Shown here one piece after another: positions 34,218 to 42,105 of a stretch of 64,000 bases of DNA. The position numbers and the translations under genes are program-made. Position 1 is the stretch's first letter; each line of letters begins with the position of its first letter. The DNA is from Clostridium puniceum. GTDB lineage: Bacteria; Bacillota; Clostridia; Clostridiales; Clostridiaceae. The stretch is taken from positions 49,999 to 113,998 of the forward strand of contig NZ_LZZM01000234.1 of NCBI RefSeq assembly GCF_002006345.1, written 5' to 3'. The notes below the pieces were generated by a model. It was given only the letters and a program-made list of their open reading frames with translations. It was not told where the DNA came from and made no database searches.

Positions 34218-34404
34218 AAACTATACGTATATTATACTATATGTACTGTAATTATCAATATTCAACTTTTATGGATTCATCTTGGATTTCATTTTAGAAA
34301 TTCTTAAATTCAAATGAAATAAATATTTTTTATTTTAAATAAAAAACTATTTACAAAACTAAACGTCTAGTATATTATATATTTATAAACTAAACGTTCA
34401 GTTT
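34218..34404. promoter_or_regulatory. TetR operators and promoter of the flavin reductase gene
   Basis: On the plus strand TTTACA (34350-34355), 17 bases, TATTAT (34373-34378) forms a promoter. Its spacer is AAACTAAACGTCTAGTA (from 34356). A second, nearly palindromic site AAACTAAACGTTCAGTTT lies at 34387-34404, 31 bases (about three turns) further on. A related AAACTATACGTATATTAT (34218-34235) lies near the tetR start. The arrangement suggests the repressor blocks both promoters. Confidence 0.7.
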
Positions 34405-34549
34405 TGTTAAAATCAAAATCAAATTACTTGAGAGAAAACTTTTAATTATTGAAGTACTTAATTGTAGTAATAACTAAAATGTTAGTCAAGTCAACATCTG
34501 TGTAATTAGTCACGTGTATAAAATTATTAAATATGAGGAGGAAATTTTA

Positions 34550-35185
34550 ATGAAAGTTGTAGCTTTTAACGGAAGTCCATCTAAAGAAGGAAATACTTAT
34601 CATGGAATAAAAATAGTTATTGAGGAACTTGAAAAAGAAGGAATAGAAACAGAAATCATTCATGTAGGAAATAAATCTATCAGAGGATGTATTGCTTGTG
34701 GATATTGTACAAAAAATAAAAACGGAAAATGTGTTATTACTACTGATCCAGTTAATGATTGGATTGAAAAAATGAAAGATGCAGATGGAATAATTTTAGG
34801 CTCGCCAGTACATTATTCAGCAATTGCAGGAACAATGAAATCATTTTTAGATAGGGGGTTCCGTGTTGCAGAAGCCAATGATAGTATGCTAAGACACAAA
34901 GTTGGAGTTGCAGTAGTCGCTGTAAGACGTGCCGGAGGAATTCCAACCTTTGATCAATTAAATAATTATATCAACCATTCTGAAATGCTAATCCCTACTT
35001 CAAATTATTGGAATGTTATTAATGGAAGACTGCCAGGTGAAGTAATGCAGGATGAAGAAGGAATACAAATAATGAGGATATTAGGTAAAAATATGGCTTG
35101 GCTTATGAAACTTGTGGAAAACGGACAAGGAATTATAAATAAACCTGAAAGAGAAGAAAAGATATTCACTAATTTTATTCGCTAA
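34550..35185 (+). CDS. NADPH-dependent FMN reductase-like flavoprotein
   Basis: The 211-residue flavodoxin-like protein starts MKVVAFNGSPSKEGNTYHGI (phosphate-binding loop) and has the GCIACGYCTKN cysteine pair and the GIILGSPVHYSAIAGTMKSF FMN-site segment. Such enzymes reduce flavins, quinones or nitro-compounds with NAD(P)H. ATG 34550 is used because AGGAGG lies nine bases upstream; a start at 34514 would add 12 residues without a site. It is followed by an efflux pump gene, so detoxification of a redox-active compound is a fair guess. Confidence 0.88.
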   Translation: MKVVAFNGSPSKEGNTYHGIKIVIEELEKEGIETEIIHVGNKSIRGCIACGYCTKNKNGKCVITTDPVNDWIEKMKDADGIILGSPVHYSAIAGTMKSFLDRGFRVAEANDSMLRHKVGVAVVAVRRAGGIPTFDQLNNYINHSEMLIPTSNYWNVINGRLPGEVMQDEEGIQIMRILGKNMAWLMKLVENGQGIINKPEREEKIFTNFIR

Positions 35186-35203
35186 ATTACTATTTTACCA
35201 TTC

Positions 35204-35264
35204 ATTAGAATAACAATTCTATTATTTTAGGATAATAAAATCTCCTTTCAATTGTTATTCTAAT
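35204..35264 (+). other. Long inverted repeat between flavin reductase and MFS genes
   Basis: ATTAGAATAACAATT (35204-35218) and AATTGTTATTCTAAT (35250-35264) are perfect inverted copies with a 31-base spacer. It could be a partial terminator or attenuator before the MFS gene. Confidence 0.5.
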
Positions 35265-35295
35265 ACTTTATTTAATTTAAGGAAGTGATTTTAAA

Positions 35296-36513
35296 ATGTA
35301 TCAAGCAAATAATATAATTATAAAAAACAATTCTACTTCAAATAATTTAGAAGCTAATCCAACATTGAGCCGTTTATTGATTTTAGTTATGTCCATAGCT
35401 TGTGGCGCTACTGTTGCAAATTTATATTATATACAACCTTTACTAGCTGATATAGCTAAAACTTTTAATGTTAATCAATTAAGTATAGGTTTTGCAGCAA
35501 TGCTTACACAAATAGGCTATGCAGTTGGAATGATATTTATATTACCCTTAGGAGATATAAAAGAAAAAAGAAGATTAATTATCATAATGCTTTTATGCTC
35601 AATAATCTCACTTATGAGTATGTTTTTCTCTTCAAATATCTTTATATTAACCTTATCCTCTTTTGCTGTTGGTTTTACTTCTATTATTCCTCAACTTATT
35701 ATTCCATTAGCTGCACAATTATCAGATCCAAAACAAAGAGGTCAAATAATTGGAATGATTATGAGTGGTTTATTAATTGGAATATTGATTTCTCGTACAA
35801 TTAGCGGAATTTTAGGCAGTTACTTTGGTTGGAGAACTGTTTATCTTATTGCAGCAATTATGATGTTGATTCTTATGCTTATTTTAAAAAAATTGATTCC
35901 ATTATGTAAACCTGTCTCTGAACTTAAATATACTGAACTATTAAAATCAATGATATATTTAATAAAAACTGAACCTATTTTAAGAAAAACTTCTCTTAAT
36001 GGTGCTCTTATGTTTTCAGCATTTAGCGCATTTTGGACTTCCCTTATATTTTTACTTGAGAGTTCCCATTACAATATGGGATCTGAAGCAGCAGGCCTAT
36101 TAGGATTAGTTGGAATTAGCGGTGCTCTTGCAGCTCCAATAGTTGGTAAGCTAGCTGACAAAAAAGGTCCTAGATTTGCAATAGGCATAAGTATAATTGT
36201 AGTTATAATTTCTTATTTATTCTTCTTCCTATTTGGCTTTAAAATATGGGGACTTGTTTTAGGAGTTATTTTTCTCGATTTAGGAGTACAATCTTGTAAT
36301 GTCTCAAACCAAGCAATAGTACAAGCTTTAAATGAGAAAACACGTAATAGACTCACTACTATTTATATGGTCAGCTTTTTTCTTGGAGGCGCAGCTGGTT
36401 CTTTTTTAGGATCCTACAGCTATTCTCACTTTGGATGGTATGGCGTTTGTATTTTTGGAATGGCAACTCAAATTATAGCAATTATTCTTTTTAGAACCGA
36501 AAAAAAATCCTAA
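35296..36513 (+). CDS. MFS drug-efflux-type transporter
   Basis: The 405-residue protein has about 12 membrane helices and MFS signatures, including GDIKEKRRLIII in the loop between helices 2 and 3 (G-D-x-x-x-x-R-R) and GKLADKKGPRFAIGI at the matching place in the second half. It resembles the YnfM/AraJ-like proton-linked efflux group. AGGAAGTGATTTTAAA precedes the ATG. It is probably co-transcribed with the flavin reductase under TetR control and exports a toxic compound; the substrate is unknown. Confidence 0.88.
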   Translation: MYQANNIIIKNNSTSNNLEANPTLSRLLILVMSIACGATVANLYYIQPLLADIAKTFNVNQLSIGFAAMLTQIGYAVGMIFILPLGDIKEKRRLIIIMLLCSIISLMSMFFSSNIFILTLSSFAVGFTSIIPQLIIPLAAQLSDPKQRGQIIGMIMSGLLIGILISRTISGILGSYFGWRTVYLIAAIMMLILMLILKKLIPLCKPVSELKYTELLKSMIYLIKTEPILRKTSLNGALMFSAFSAFWTSLIFLLESSHYNMGSEAAGLLGLVGISGALAAPIVGKLADKKGPRFAIGISIIVVIISYLFFFLFGFKIWGLVLGVIFLDLGVQSCNVSNQAIVQALNEKTRNRLTTIYMVSFFLGGAAGSFLGSYSYSHFGWYGVCIFGMATQIIAIILFRTEKKS

Positions 36514-36612
36514 TTTTATCTTTACTTTTTGGGTAAAATAGTTAATAAATTATATATATTTTTTACATTTACAAAATTTATTAACACTCTTCTTCTAGAT
36601 GCAAAATAAGAA

Positions 36613-36647
36613 GGAGAACCGCCTCCATTATCTGGACTTGGTTCTCC
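36613..36647. other. GC-richer hairpin between MFS gene and phage regulators
   Basis: GGAGAACC (36613-36620) pairs with GGTTCTCC (36640-36647). There is no U-tract. It may mark the right edge of the TetR-MFS cassette or end convergent transcripts. Confidence 0.35.
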
Positions 36648-36759
36648 GACCTTACTTAAATACATTATTAAGTTATAATTAGTGTTCTATCCTATACTTT
36701 ATCCCATCTTTTCTTTAGAGCTTCTTATTATAACCAACTTTACAAATTGGAATTTAACC

Positions 36760-36963
36760 CTATCTGCTAATTCCGTATAATTTATATGGATTTCTTATTA
36801 ATTCCTCTTTATATATATTTATAAGACTTGAAATATCAAAAAACATGCATTTACACTCACCAATTTTTCCGTCTTTTATCAACCCCTTTTCATAAGCCAT
36901 ATTCCGAATTGTATACCATGGCTGAATAGGTGGAGCACCATTTTCAACGAAATGTATCCGCAA
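36760..36963 (-). CDS. Small unknown protein or gene remnant beside the sigma-like gene
   Basis: A 67-residue frame from TTG 36963 reads PPIQPWYTIRNMAYEKGLIK and ends KLYGISR. The frame stays open for about 12 more codons upstream (GDIIQLWELL) without an ATG, so the true start is unclear and it may be the tail of a decayed gene. It follows the sigma-like gene by about 50 bases on the same strand. No family recognised. Confidence 0.4.
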   Translation of the reverse strand: MRIHFVENGAPPIQPWYTIRNMAYEKGLIKDGKIGECKCMFFDISSLINIYKEELIRNPYKLYGISR

Positions 36964-37009
36964 TAATTCCCATAGCTGAATAATGTCTCCATACTAGATT
37001 TCTCAATTT

Positions 37010-37423
37010 TTATGAAACATACCTTTCCATCTTTTTAGCAGCTTGCTTTTCTAATTGCTTAACTCTTTGGTAAGATAAATTTAATTTATCTTGTACCACA
37101 TAATATTTTCTATGTTCTATATGAATTATTTGGATTATATCCTTTTCTTCTTCTGTTAATATTGTCATTGCATTATTTATTCTTTCAAGTTCCCTTTTTT
37201 TAGCTGATTGCTCTCTATATAATTTTTCTTTTCTTTCCATTAAAAGTTCCGCTTGCTGCTCAACAGTAGAGGTAATCTTATAAGTCTTTCCTGTTCTTTC
37301 CCCCATGCTTTGTCCACTTACGCCTAAAATCTCTTCTTCTAATTCTTGAACTCTTATATCTATATCTGCAATATCTGCTAACATTTCCTTATATCTTCTT
37401 ATTTTATCTATAGTATTATTCAT
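37010..37423 (-). CDS. Sigma-70 region-4-like late regulator (ArpU/phage type)
   Basis: The 137-residue protein has a long N-terminal coiled coil (about 1-85) and a C-terminal helix-turn-helix like sigma region 4 (about 90-135; LTEEEKDIIQIIHIEHRKYY, then LNLSYQRVKQLEKQAAKKME). Proteins of this plan act as late activators in Firmicutes phages and tailocins. It is transcribed from the cro-side promoter toward the tail genes. The natural target is the shared TATAAGAAA-N17-TATAAT promoter before the R, F and lysis operons; that link is inference. Confidence 0.75.
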   Translation of the reverse strand: MNNTIDKIRRYKEMLADIADIDIRVQELEEEILGVSGQSMGERTGKTYKITSTVEQQAELLMERKEKLYREQSAKKRELERINNAMTILTEEEKDIIQIIHIEHRKYYVVQDKLNLSYQRVKQLEKQAAKKMERYVS

Positions 37424-37533
37424 AATTAATACCTCCCTAAATGTTTTGATATTTTTCTAATTTTACCTAAATTTATTATGTATACCTGTCTGCCATAAAT
37501 TATTTTAAGAACAGCTTGTACCATTTTACCCAT

Positions 37534-37746
37534 TTAACGCTTCCCCGTTATCTTCAAATCTCGAAATATTTCATCAGTAGTGCATCCATAAAATTCAGCT
37601 ATCCTTTTTATTAACTTCGGTGAAGGAGTTGCCCAGCCTTGCTCCAATTTATAAAAAGTGCTTTTACTTATTTCTAGTGACTCTATAACATCCTCACTTT
37701 CAAAACCTAAATTTAATCTTCTTAATCTTATTGGTGTTAATTTCAT
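37534..37746 (-). CDS. Cro-like small helix-turn-helix protein
   Basis: The 70-residue XRE-family protein has one helix-turn-helix (ESEDVIESLEISKSTFYKLE) and the typical SPKLIKRIAEFYGCTTDEIF end. It is divergent from the CI-like gene across a region with three operators, the classical position of Cro. It is the first gene of the leftward early operon. It differs from the usual sequence by a truncated end and no dimer domain. Confidence 0.82.
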   Translation of the reverse strand: MKLTPIRLRRLNLGFESEDVIESLEISKSTFYKLEQGWATPSPKLIKRIAEFYGCTTDEIFRDLKITGKR

Positions 37747-37867
37747 TTTTAATCCTCAACTCCTAATCTTTACCCCTTAATTGTTTAATTTTCTAATCTC
37801 TGCTCTTAATTATTTAGCTTCTAATTTCCATTGCTAATATAATTTTTTGCTTCCTTAACATAATCTT

Positions 37868-38007
37868 ATTTTATCAGTTAAACTGATAATTCTCAAACCT
37901 CACCTTATCATGAATACTGATATTTTTACCAATTATATGGTGAATCCTTCCATTTTCTTTTATTTTCTTAAAATCTCCATTGATTTTATCAGTAAATATG
38001 ATAAAAT
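37868..38007. promoter_or_regulatory. Divergent early promoters with three related 19-bp operators
   Basis: O1 TTATCAGTTAAACTGATAA (37871-37889) is a perfect palindrome around one base. O2 TTATCATGAATACTGATAT is at 37905-37923. O3 TTATCAGTAAATATGATAA is at 37986-38004. O1 fills the spacer of a leftward promoter (TTGAGA 37896-37891, 17 bases, TAAAAT 37873-37868). O3 fills the spacer of a rightward promoter (TTGATT 37980-37985, 16 bases, TAAAAT 38002-38007). A further half-site TTATCAGTAAG starts at 38007. The CI-like repressor would thus control both genes. Confidence 0.8.
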
Positions 38008-38027
38008 TATCAGTAAGAGGTGATTAT

Positions 38028-38405
38028 ATGTTAGGTGATAAAGTTAAAGAACTAAGAAAAAAAATGAAAATCACACAACAGGAATTAGCTACATCTATTG
38101 GGCTCAGCCAGTCTGCAATAGGTATGATAGAAGGAAATAGGCAAGGTGCCAGCAATGATACACTGGTAAAATTAGCAAATGCCTTAAATACAACCGTTGA
38201 TTATTTACTTTCCAATGACGTTGATTATTTATTTTCTAATGATATAGATGAATCATATGTTGCTGATAAAAACAGTGAATATACAACAGAAGTTGATGAT
38301 GATATAAGAAGAATTGAAAGAGCTCGAAAGAAAATGGACCCAGGAAATAAAGAAAAAATGATGAAAATTCTGAGATCTGCTTTTGATGAATACTTTGACG
38401 ATTAG
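38028..38405 (+). CDS. CI-like XRE repressor of the tail locus
   Basis: The 125-residue protein has an N-terminal helix-turn-helix (about 18-55; QQELATSIGLSQSAIGMIEG) and a small acidic tail with a duplicated VDYLLSND / VDYLFSND segment, but no LexA-type self-cleavage domain. Repressors of this type (ImmR-like) are removed by a partner ImmA protease, whose gene overlaps this one downstream. ATG 38028 is used because GAGGTGATT precedes it; upstream in-frame starts lie within the promoter. It probably binds O1-O3. Confidence 0.87.
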   Translation: MLGDKVKELRKKMKITQQELATSIGLSQSAIGMIEGNRQGASNDTLVKLANALNTTVDYLLSNDVDYLFSNDIDESYVADKNSEYTTEVDDDIRRIERARKKMDPGNKEKMMKILRSAFDEYFDD

Positions 38406-39042
38406 ATATAAATACATAAAAAATATTGTTAATGATATTTATTTAAAATTAAATATCACTGAATTTCCTATTGACATAATTGAAATAATTAATTCTTTCG
38501 ATAATATAAAAATAGTCTCTTATCATCAATTCATGATTGACCATAACTTGACTAAAGAAGAAACTTTTGAAATATTAACTTCAGAGGAAGGATGTACTGA
38601 TTATTTCAAGCCTTTAAACAGGTATATTATTTATTACAATGATTTAGATAATAAATCTGAAGAGCGAATTAGATGGACTTTAACTCATGAACTAGGTCAT
38701 ATTTTATGCTGCCATTATTCAAATAATACAAAGATATTCTCTAAAAATTTAACTGAAACTGAATATAAATATAGAGAAGCAGAAGCCAATCATTTCACTG
38801 GACTTTTACTCTCAAATCCAGTTATATTAAAAAAATTAAATGTACGCGGTTCTTATGATATTGAAATTTTTTGTGCTTTATCTTCTGAGGCTTCCAAATA
38901 CAGATATGATAGTTATAAGAAATGGTGTAAACATCAATTTATAACTAGCTCTGATAGGTATATTATTAGAAATTTTCAAAATTATTTGGATAGAAAAAGG
39001 CAGGATTATGAGGAATATCTTGCTTTTATGAACTCTTTTTAG
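38386..39042 (+). CDS. ImmA/IrrE-type metallopeptidase (anti-repressor)
   Basis: The 218-residue protein has the zinc motif HELGHILCCH (HExxH) near residue 100 and an EAEANHF glutamate motif near 128. ImmA of ICEBs1 and related phage proteins cleave their neighbour repressor after DNA damage. It overlaps the repressor gene by 20 bases without a ribosome site of its own, so it is probably translated by coupling. This pair would be the switch that starts particle production. Confidence 0.87.
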   Translation: MNTLTIRYKYIKNIVNDIYLKLNITEFPIDIIEIINSFDNIKIVSYHQFMIDHNLTKEETFEILTSEEGCTDYFKPLNRYIIYYNDLDNKSEERIRWTLTHELGHILCCHYSNNTKIFSKNLTETEYKYREAEANHFTGLLLSNPVILKKLNVRGSYDIEIFCALSSEASKYRYDSYKKWCKHQFITSSDRYIIRNFQNYLDRKRQDYEEYLAFMNSF

Positions 39043-39126
39043 CTTCAACTTAAAAGCAAACTGTCTTATCCATTTACTTTATTTTAAAGATGGATAAGAC
39101 TATTCTCCTTTATGCATTTAGTTAGT

Positions 39127-39885
39127 CTATAGTCCTTGTTCCTCAAGAAATTTAATAAATTTACTTTCTGATAGTATTTCATTTGTTATAAATTTACCTT
39201 TAAAGAAAAAGCTATAGGTTGTAAATGGTGCTGGTGCATTTTTAGCACTATCTAAATTTTCATATTTATGTGTGATTAAATTAAGCCCTCGTTTATTAGC
39301 TGTTTCTTTTATTATTTGAACATATTTTTCTGCATGTGGACATTGATTAGAATAATATACCACAAGATCCTCTTCTAAAATTAAACCTTCTTTAGCACAC
39401 TTTTTAAAAGCTGGTTTTTCTGCTGCTTCTTCAAAACTAATATACAAAAGCTCATAGTATGGTTTAGCAGTATCAGCAACTTTAAACCCTTTATATTTTA
39501 AATAATCGCCATCAGTTAAATATGGCCTTTTCTTCTTTGAGGAAATTACTGCAACACCTTTTTTTCCTTGAGATTTACTATCTTCAATACACTCATTTAA
39601 CAATTCATTTGCTATTCCTTTCCCTTTATACTGTCCAGAAATCCAAAAACAGTTAATTACCATATATTCATCTGCATTAATTGGATACCAAGCTTTTTCA
39701 CCTGGTATATATTCTATAAAAACTTTCCCTCTTACATTTGCTTTTTTAAAAATAAGACCATCCTTAAATCTTTCTTTAAGCCATTCCTTCTTAGACTTAA
39801 CACAGCTCTCTCCTTTTGTATCAGCAATGGCGCAGCATATATGTTCTGTATCTATATTATTTTCTGTTACTTGAATGATTTCCAT
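39127..39885 (-). CDS. YoaP-like GNAT N-acetyltransferase
   Basis: The 252-residue protein has a GNAT fold (about 1-160) with the acetyl-CoA loop QYKGKGIANELLNECI, then a C-terminal YoaP-like domain (about 175-252) with YYSNQCPHAEKYV, a thioredoxin-like strand/helix. The acceptor is unknown. ATG 39885 has GGGAG eight bases upstream; a start at 39906 lies before that site. It is convergent with the ImmA gene and marks the return to ordinary chromosome. Confidence 0.87.
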   Translation of the reverse strand: MEIIQVTENNIDTEHICCAIADTKGESCVKSKKEWLKERFKDGLIFKKANVRGKVFIEYIPGEKAWYPINADEYMVINCFWISGQYKGKGIANELLNECIEDSKSQGKKGVAVISSKKKRPYLTDGDYLKYKGFKVADTAKPYYELLYISFEEAAEKPAFKKCAKEGLILEEDLVVYYSNQCPHAEKYVQIIKETANKRGLNLITHKYENLDSAKNAPAPFTTYSFFFKGKFITNEILSESKFIKFLEEQGL

Positions 39886-40425
39886 AATAATCGCTCCCTT
39901 ATTCATAGTTTTAATAGGTTTTGCTTACATTTTTAATAACTCACTTTAAAATCCATTTTAATAAATAATACTATATATAATGTGACATCAGTATGTCATA
40001 TTATCATTAAGATATGTAAGAATTATTAACCTTTAAACAATTTCTAATAAAAAATACAAAATATAAGAGCGTAAACGCTATAATAAGAAAATGTAATGTC
40101 GTTTATGCTCTAATTTTCATCTTTCAAGATAACAATATTTACTTGATTAAAATATTGTGATAATATGAAAAATATTTTATGATAATTATTCTATAAGAAA
40201 TTGCAAAAATTTAACGTTTTCAATTATGTATTTTTTTATAATATCTTTTTAAATATAGTAAACAGAAAAAGTTTAACGTTTGCAATTATTTATTTATCAA
40301 ATAGTTACATAATAATATGTGCTTTGGAAAAGGTTTACAAAATATTAACCTTTTCAATATACTATAAATTTATGTTCCAAAATTTTAAATTGTTATAATT
40401 AAAAACTGAAGGGAGACTATTATTT
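39886..40425. other. Control region of pectate lyase and yoaP-like genes
   Basis: This 540-base interval holds a palindrome TGACAT-cagt-ATGTCA (39983-39998) near the yoaP-like start, a 12-bp hairpin (40066-40077 with 40100-40111) followed by AATTTT, and three repeated operator-like sites before the lyase (40203-40360). Confidence 0.6.
40203..40399 (+). promoter_or_regulatory. Repeated operator-like sites and promoter of the pectate lyase
   Basis: Two direct repeats share TTTAACGTTT(T/G)CAATTAT (40211-40227 and 40272-40288 region), 63 bases apart. A third site is a palindrome GAAAAGGTT (40327-40335) / AACCTTTTC (40347-40355). The -10 TATAAT lies at 40394-40399. The AACGTT cores recall LacI-family operators of pectin genes; the regulator is not in the window. 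Confidence 0.55.
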
Positions 40426-41391
40426 ATGTTAAAATCAAAATTAAGAACCTTATCACTTACACTAATGTTAACAGTAGGTCTAACTGCTGCTCCAGCAGTT
40501 ATGTTCCAACCATATGTAACAGCTTTCGCTGCTGAGTCTAGTGTTGCTACAGCAACTATTGCAGAAATTTTAAAGAACCAAAATCCAGATGGTGGTTGGA
40601 AAAAGAATTATACTCAAACTAGTGGAGAATGGGCAGCCTCAACTATTGACAATGGAGCTACTTACACAGAAATAAGAAAATTAGCTGCTGAATACAAAAA
40701 GACAAAAAATACAGCCTACTCTACTGCTGCTTTAAAAGGAATCAATTTCTTGATAAGTATGCAATATGCTAACGGTGGATGGCCACAAGTTTATAAGAGC
40801 TCGGGTTACCATACACACATTACTTATAATGATGATGCAATGATTAATGTAATGATTCTTTTAGATGAAGTTGCAAATAAAAAAGGTGATTTTTCGTTTG
40901 TAGACAACACTTTAGCTGCTAACTCAAAGAAAGCAGTGAACAAAGGTGTAGACTGTTTAATAAACACTCAATATAAGAATAGTAACGGAAAGTTAACAAT
41001 TTGGGGACAACAACACAATGAAAACACTTTATTACCAGATAGTGCAAGAGCATATGAACTTCCTTCTCTTTGCGCTAAGGAAAGTGCAAATATTCTAAAA
41101 TTCCTAAAAACTAGACCTAGCACTCCAAAAATAGCTGCATCTATTAAAGCAGCTCAAGAGTGGTTTAATACCTATAAGATTGAAAATACAGTAGTAGTTA
41201 AGGAAGGCGGCGATGTTATAGTTAAAACTCAAGCTGGCGCTCCTACGCTTTGGGCTCGTTTTTATGATTTAAAGACTAATAAACCTATATTTGTAGGTCG
41301 TGATGGTATACCAAAAGCAAAACTTAGTGAAATTGAAAAAGAAAGAAGAACAGGATACTTATGGTATGGAAAGTGGGCTTCTTCTATATAA
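40426..41391 (+). CDS. Secreted pectate lyase, PL10 family
   Basis: The 321-residue protein starts with a signal peptide (KSKLRTLSLTLMLTVGLTAA, cleavage near AFA-AES, residue 34-36). The mature part follows the PL10 pattern: ILKNQNPDGGWKKNY, ISMQYANGGWPQVYKSSGYH, ITYNDDAMINVMILL and a late APTLWARFYDL and RTGYLWYGKWASSI. PL10 enzymes cut polygalacturonate by beta-elimination with calcium. No carbohydrate-binding module is attached. It stands alone with its own control region and a strong terminator, suiting a plant-polymer-degrading clostridium. Confidence 0.93.
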   Translation: MLKSKLRTLSLTLMLTVGLTAAPAVMFQPYVTAFAAESSVATATIAEILKNQNPDGGWKKNYTQTSGEWAASTIDNGATYTEIRKLAAEYKKTKNTAYSTAALKGINFLISMQYANGGWPQVYKSSGYHTHITYNDDAMINVMILLDEVANKKGDFSFVDNTLAANSKKAVNKGVDCLINTQYKNSNGKLTIWGQQHNENTLLPDSARAYELPSLCAKESANILKFLKTRPSTPKIAASIKAAQEWFNTYKIENTVVVKEGGDVIVKTQAGAPTLWARFYDLKTNKPIFVGRDGIPKAKLSEIEKERRTGYLWYGKWASSI

Positions 41392-41411
41392 ATTAATTAA
41401 TTCCTAGTATT

Positions 41412-41461
41412 TGAGCTAGTACAAAACTAAAGTTGTTAGTTTTGTACTAGCTCATCTTTTT
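41412..41461 (+). terminator. Terminator of the pectate lyase gene
   Basis: An 18-bp perfect stem (arms 41413-41430 and 41436-41453, loop AGTTG) is followed by ATCTTTTT. Confidence 0.9.
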
Positions 41462-41565
41462 GCTAAAATAAAAAAAGTAAAATTTTACATTGAAAAAATA
41501 ATACACACTAAAGTATTATAAATAATTAAATTTCAATCAATCCTTAAAGTTACAATATGTACATT

Positions 41566-41982
41566 CTAATTTACCCTTATATCAATAGATAAATTAGTTT
41601 TTAATACAGGCTGTCCACCTATTTCTAATAAATAAACTGTATTAATATTCCCGCCCTTTTCATCAACATTAATATTAAGCTTTTTAGTATCTATCCTAAT
41701 ATCCAATACACCATAAGGTGTTTTATATAAAGACGTTGTTATTTTATTATTTTCAAATTCCATCTTAGTTTCTGTAGTACCTTCTCTTATTAAATCAAAA
41801 GAATTTTTTCTTATTAATATTGTAGTTTTAGTTCCTTCCATTCCTGAAATTTTTGTTTCATCATATTGTACTTTAAAGCCATATTCTGTTTCATAAAAAT
41901 CTCCTGGGGTTACTACACTTATTATATCTTCTTCTTCATTTAAAACAGCACTATCAACAGTGATAATTGCCTTTTTGTTCAT
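41566..41982 (-). CDS. DUF1934 beta-barrel protein
   Basis: The 138-residue protein begins MNKKAIITVDSAVLNEEEDI and has the strand pattern of the DUF1934 (YwiB-like, calycin) family: GFKVQYDETKISGMEGTKTT, ending VYLLEIGGQPVLKTNLSIDI. Role unknown. ATG 41982 has GGAGGG seven bases before it; a longer frame from 42009 contains that site. It is on the same strand as, and downstream of, the PP-loop, spoIIR and ispE genes. Confidence 0.87.
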   Translation of the reverse strand: MNKKAIITVDSAVLNEEEDIISVVTPGDFYETEYGFKVQYDETKISGMEGTKTTILIRKNSFDLIREGTTETKMEFENNKITTSLYKTPYGVLDIRIDTKKLNINVDEKGGNINTVYLLEIGGQPVLKTNLSIDIRVN

Positions 41983-42105
41983 TAATTTCCCTCCAAATTT
42001 TATATTCAAGTTTATCTTTTATTTAATTATACACGTTACAATTATAAATTTGTATAAGTTAATATATATATTACAGTTTAAATCTTACATCATTAATAAA
42101 TTTAA

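Noticed and set aside
7000..39100. Attachment sites or an integrase for the phage-tail locus.
   Set aside because: No integrase, recombinase or tRNA gene was found and I could not see matching direct repeats at 7.0-7.3 and 39.05-39.12 kb; this fits a fixed, domesticated locus.
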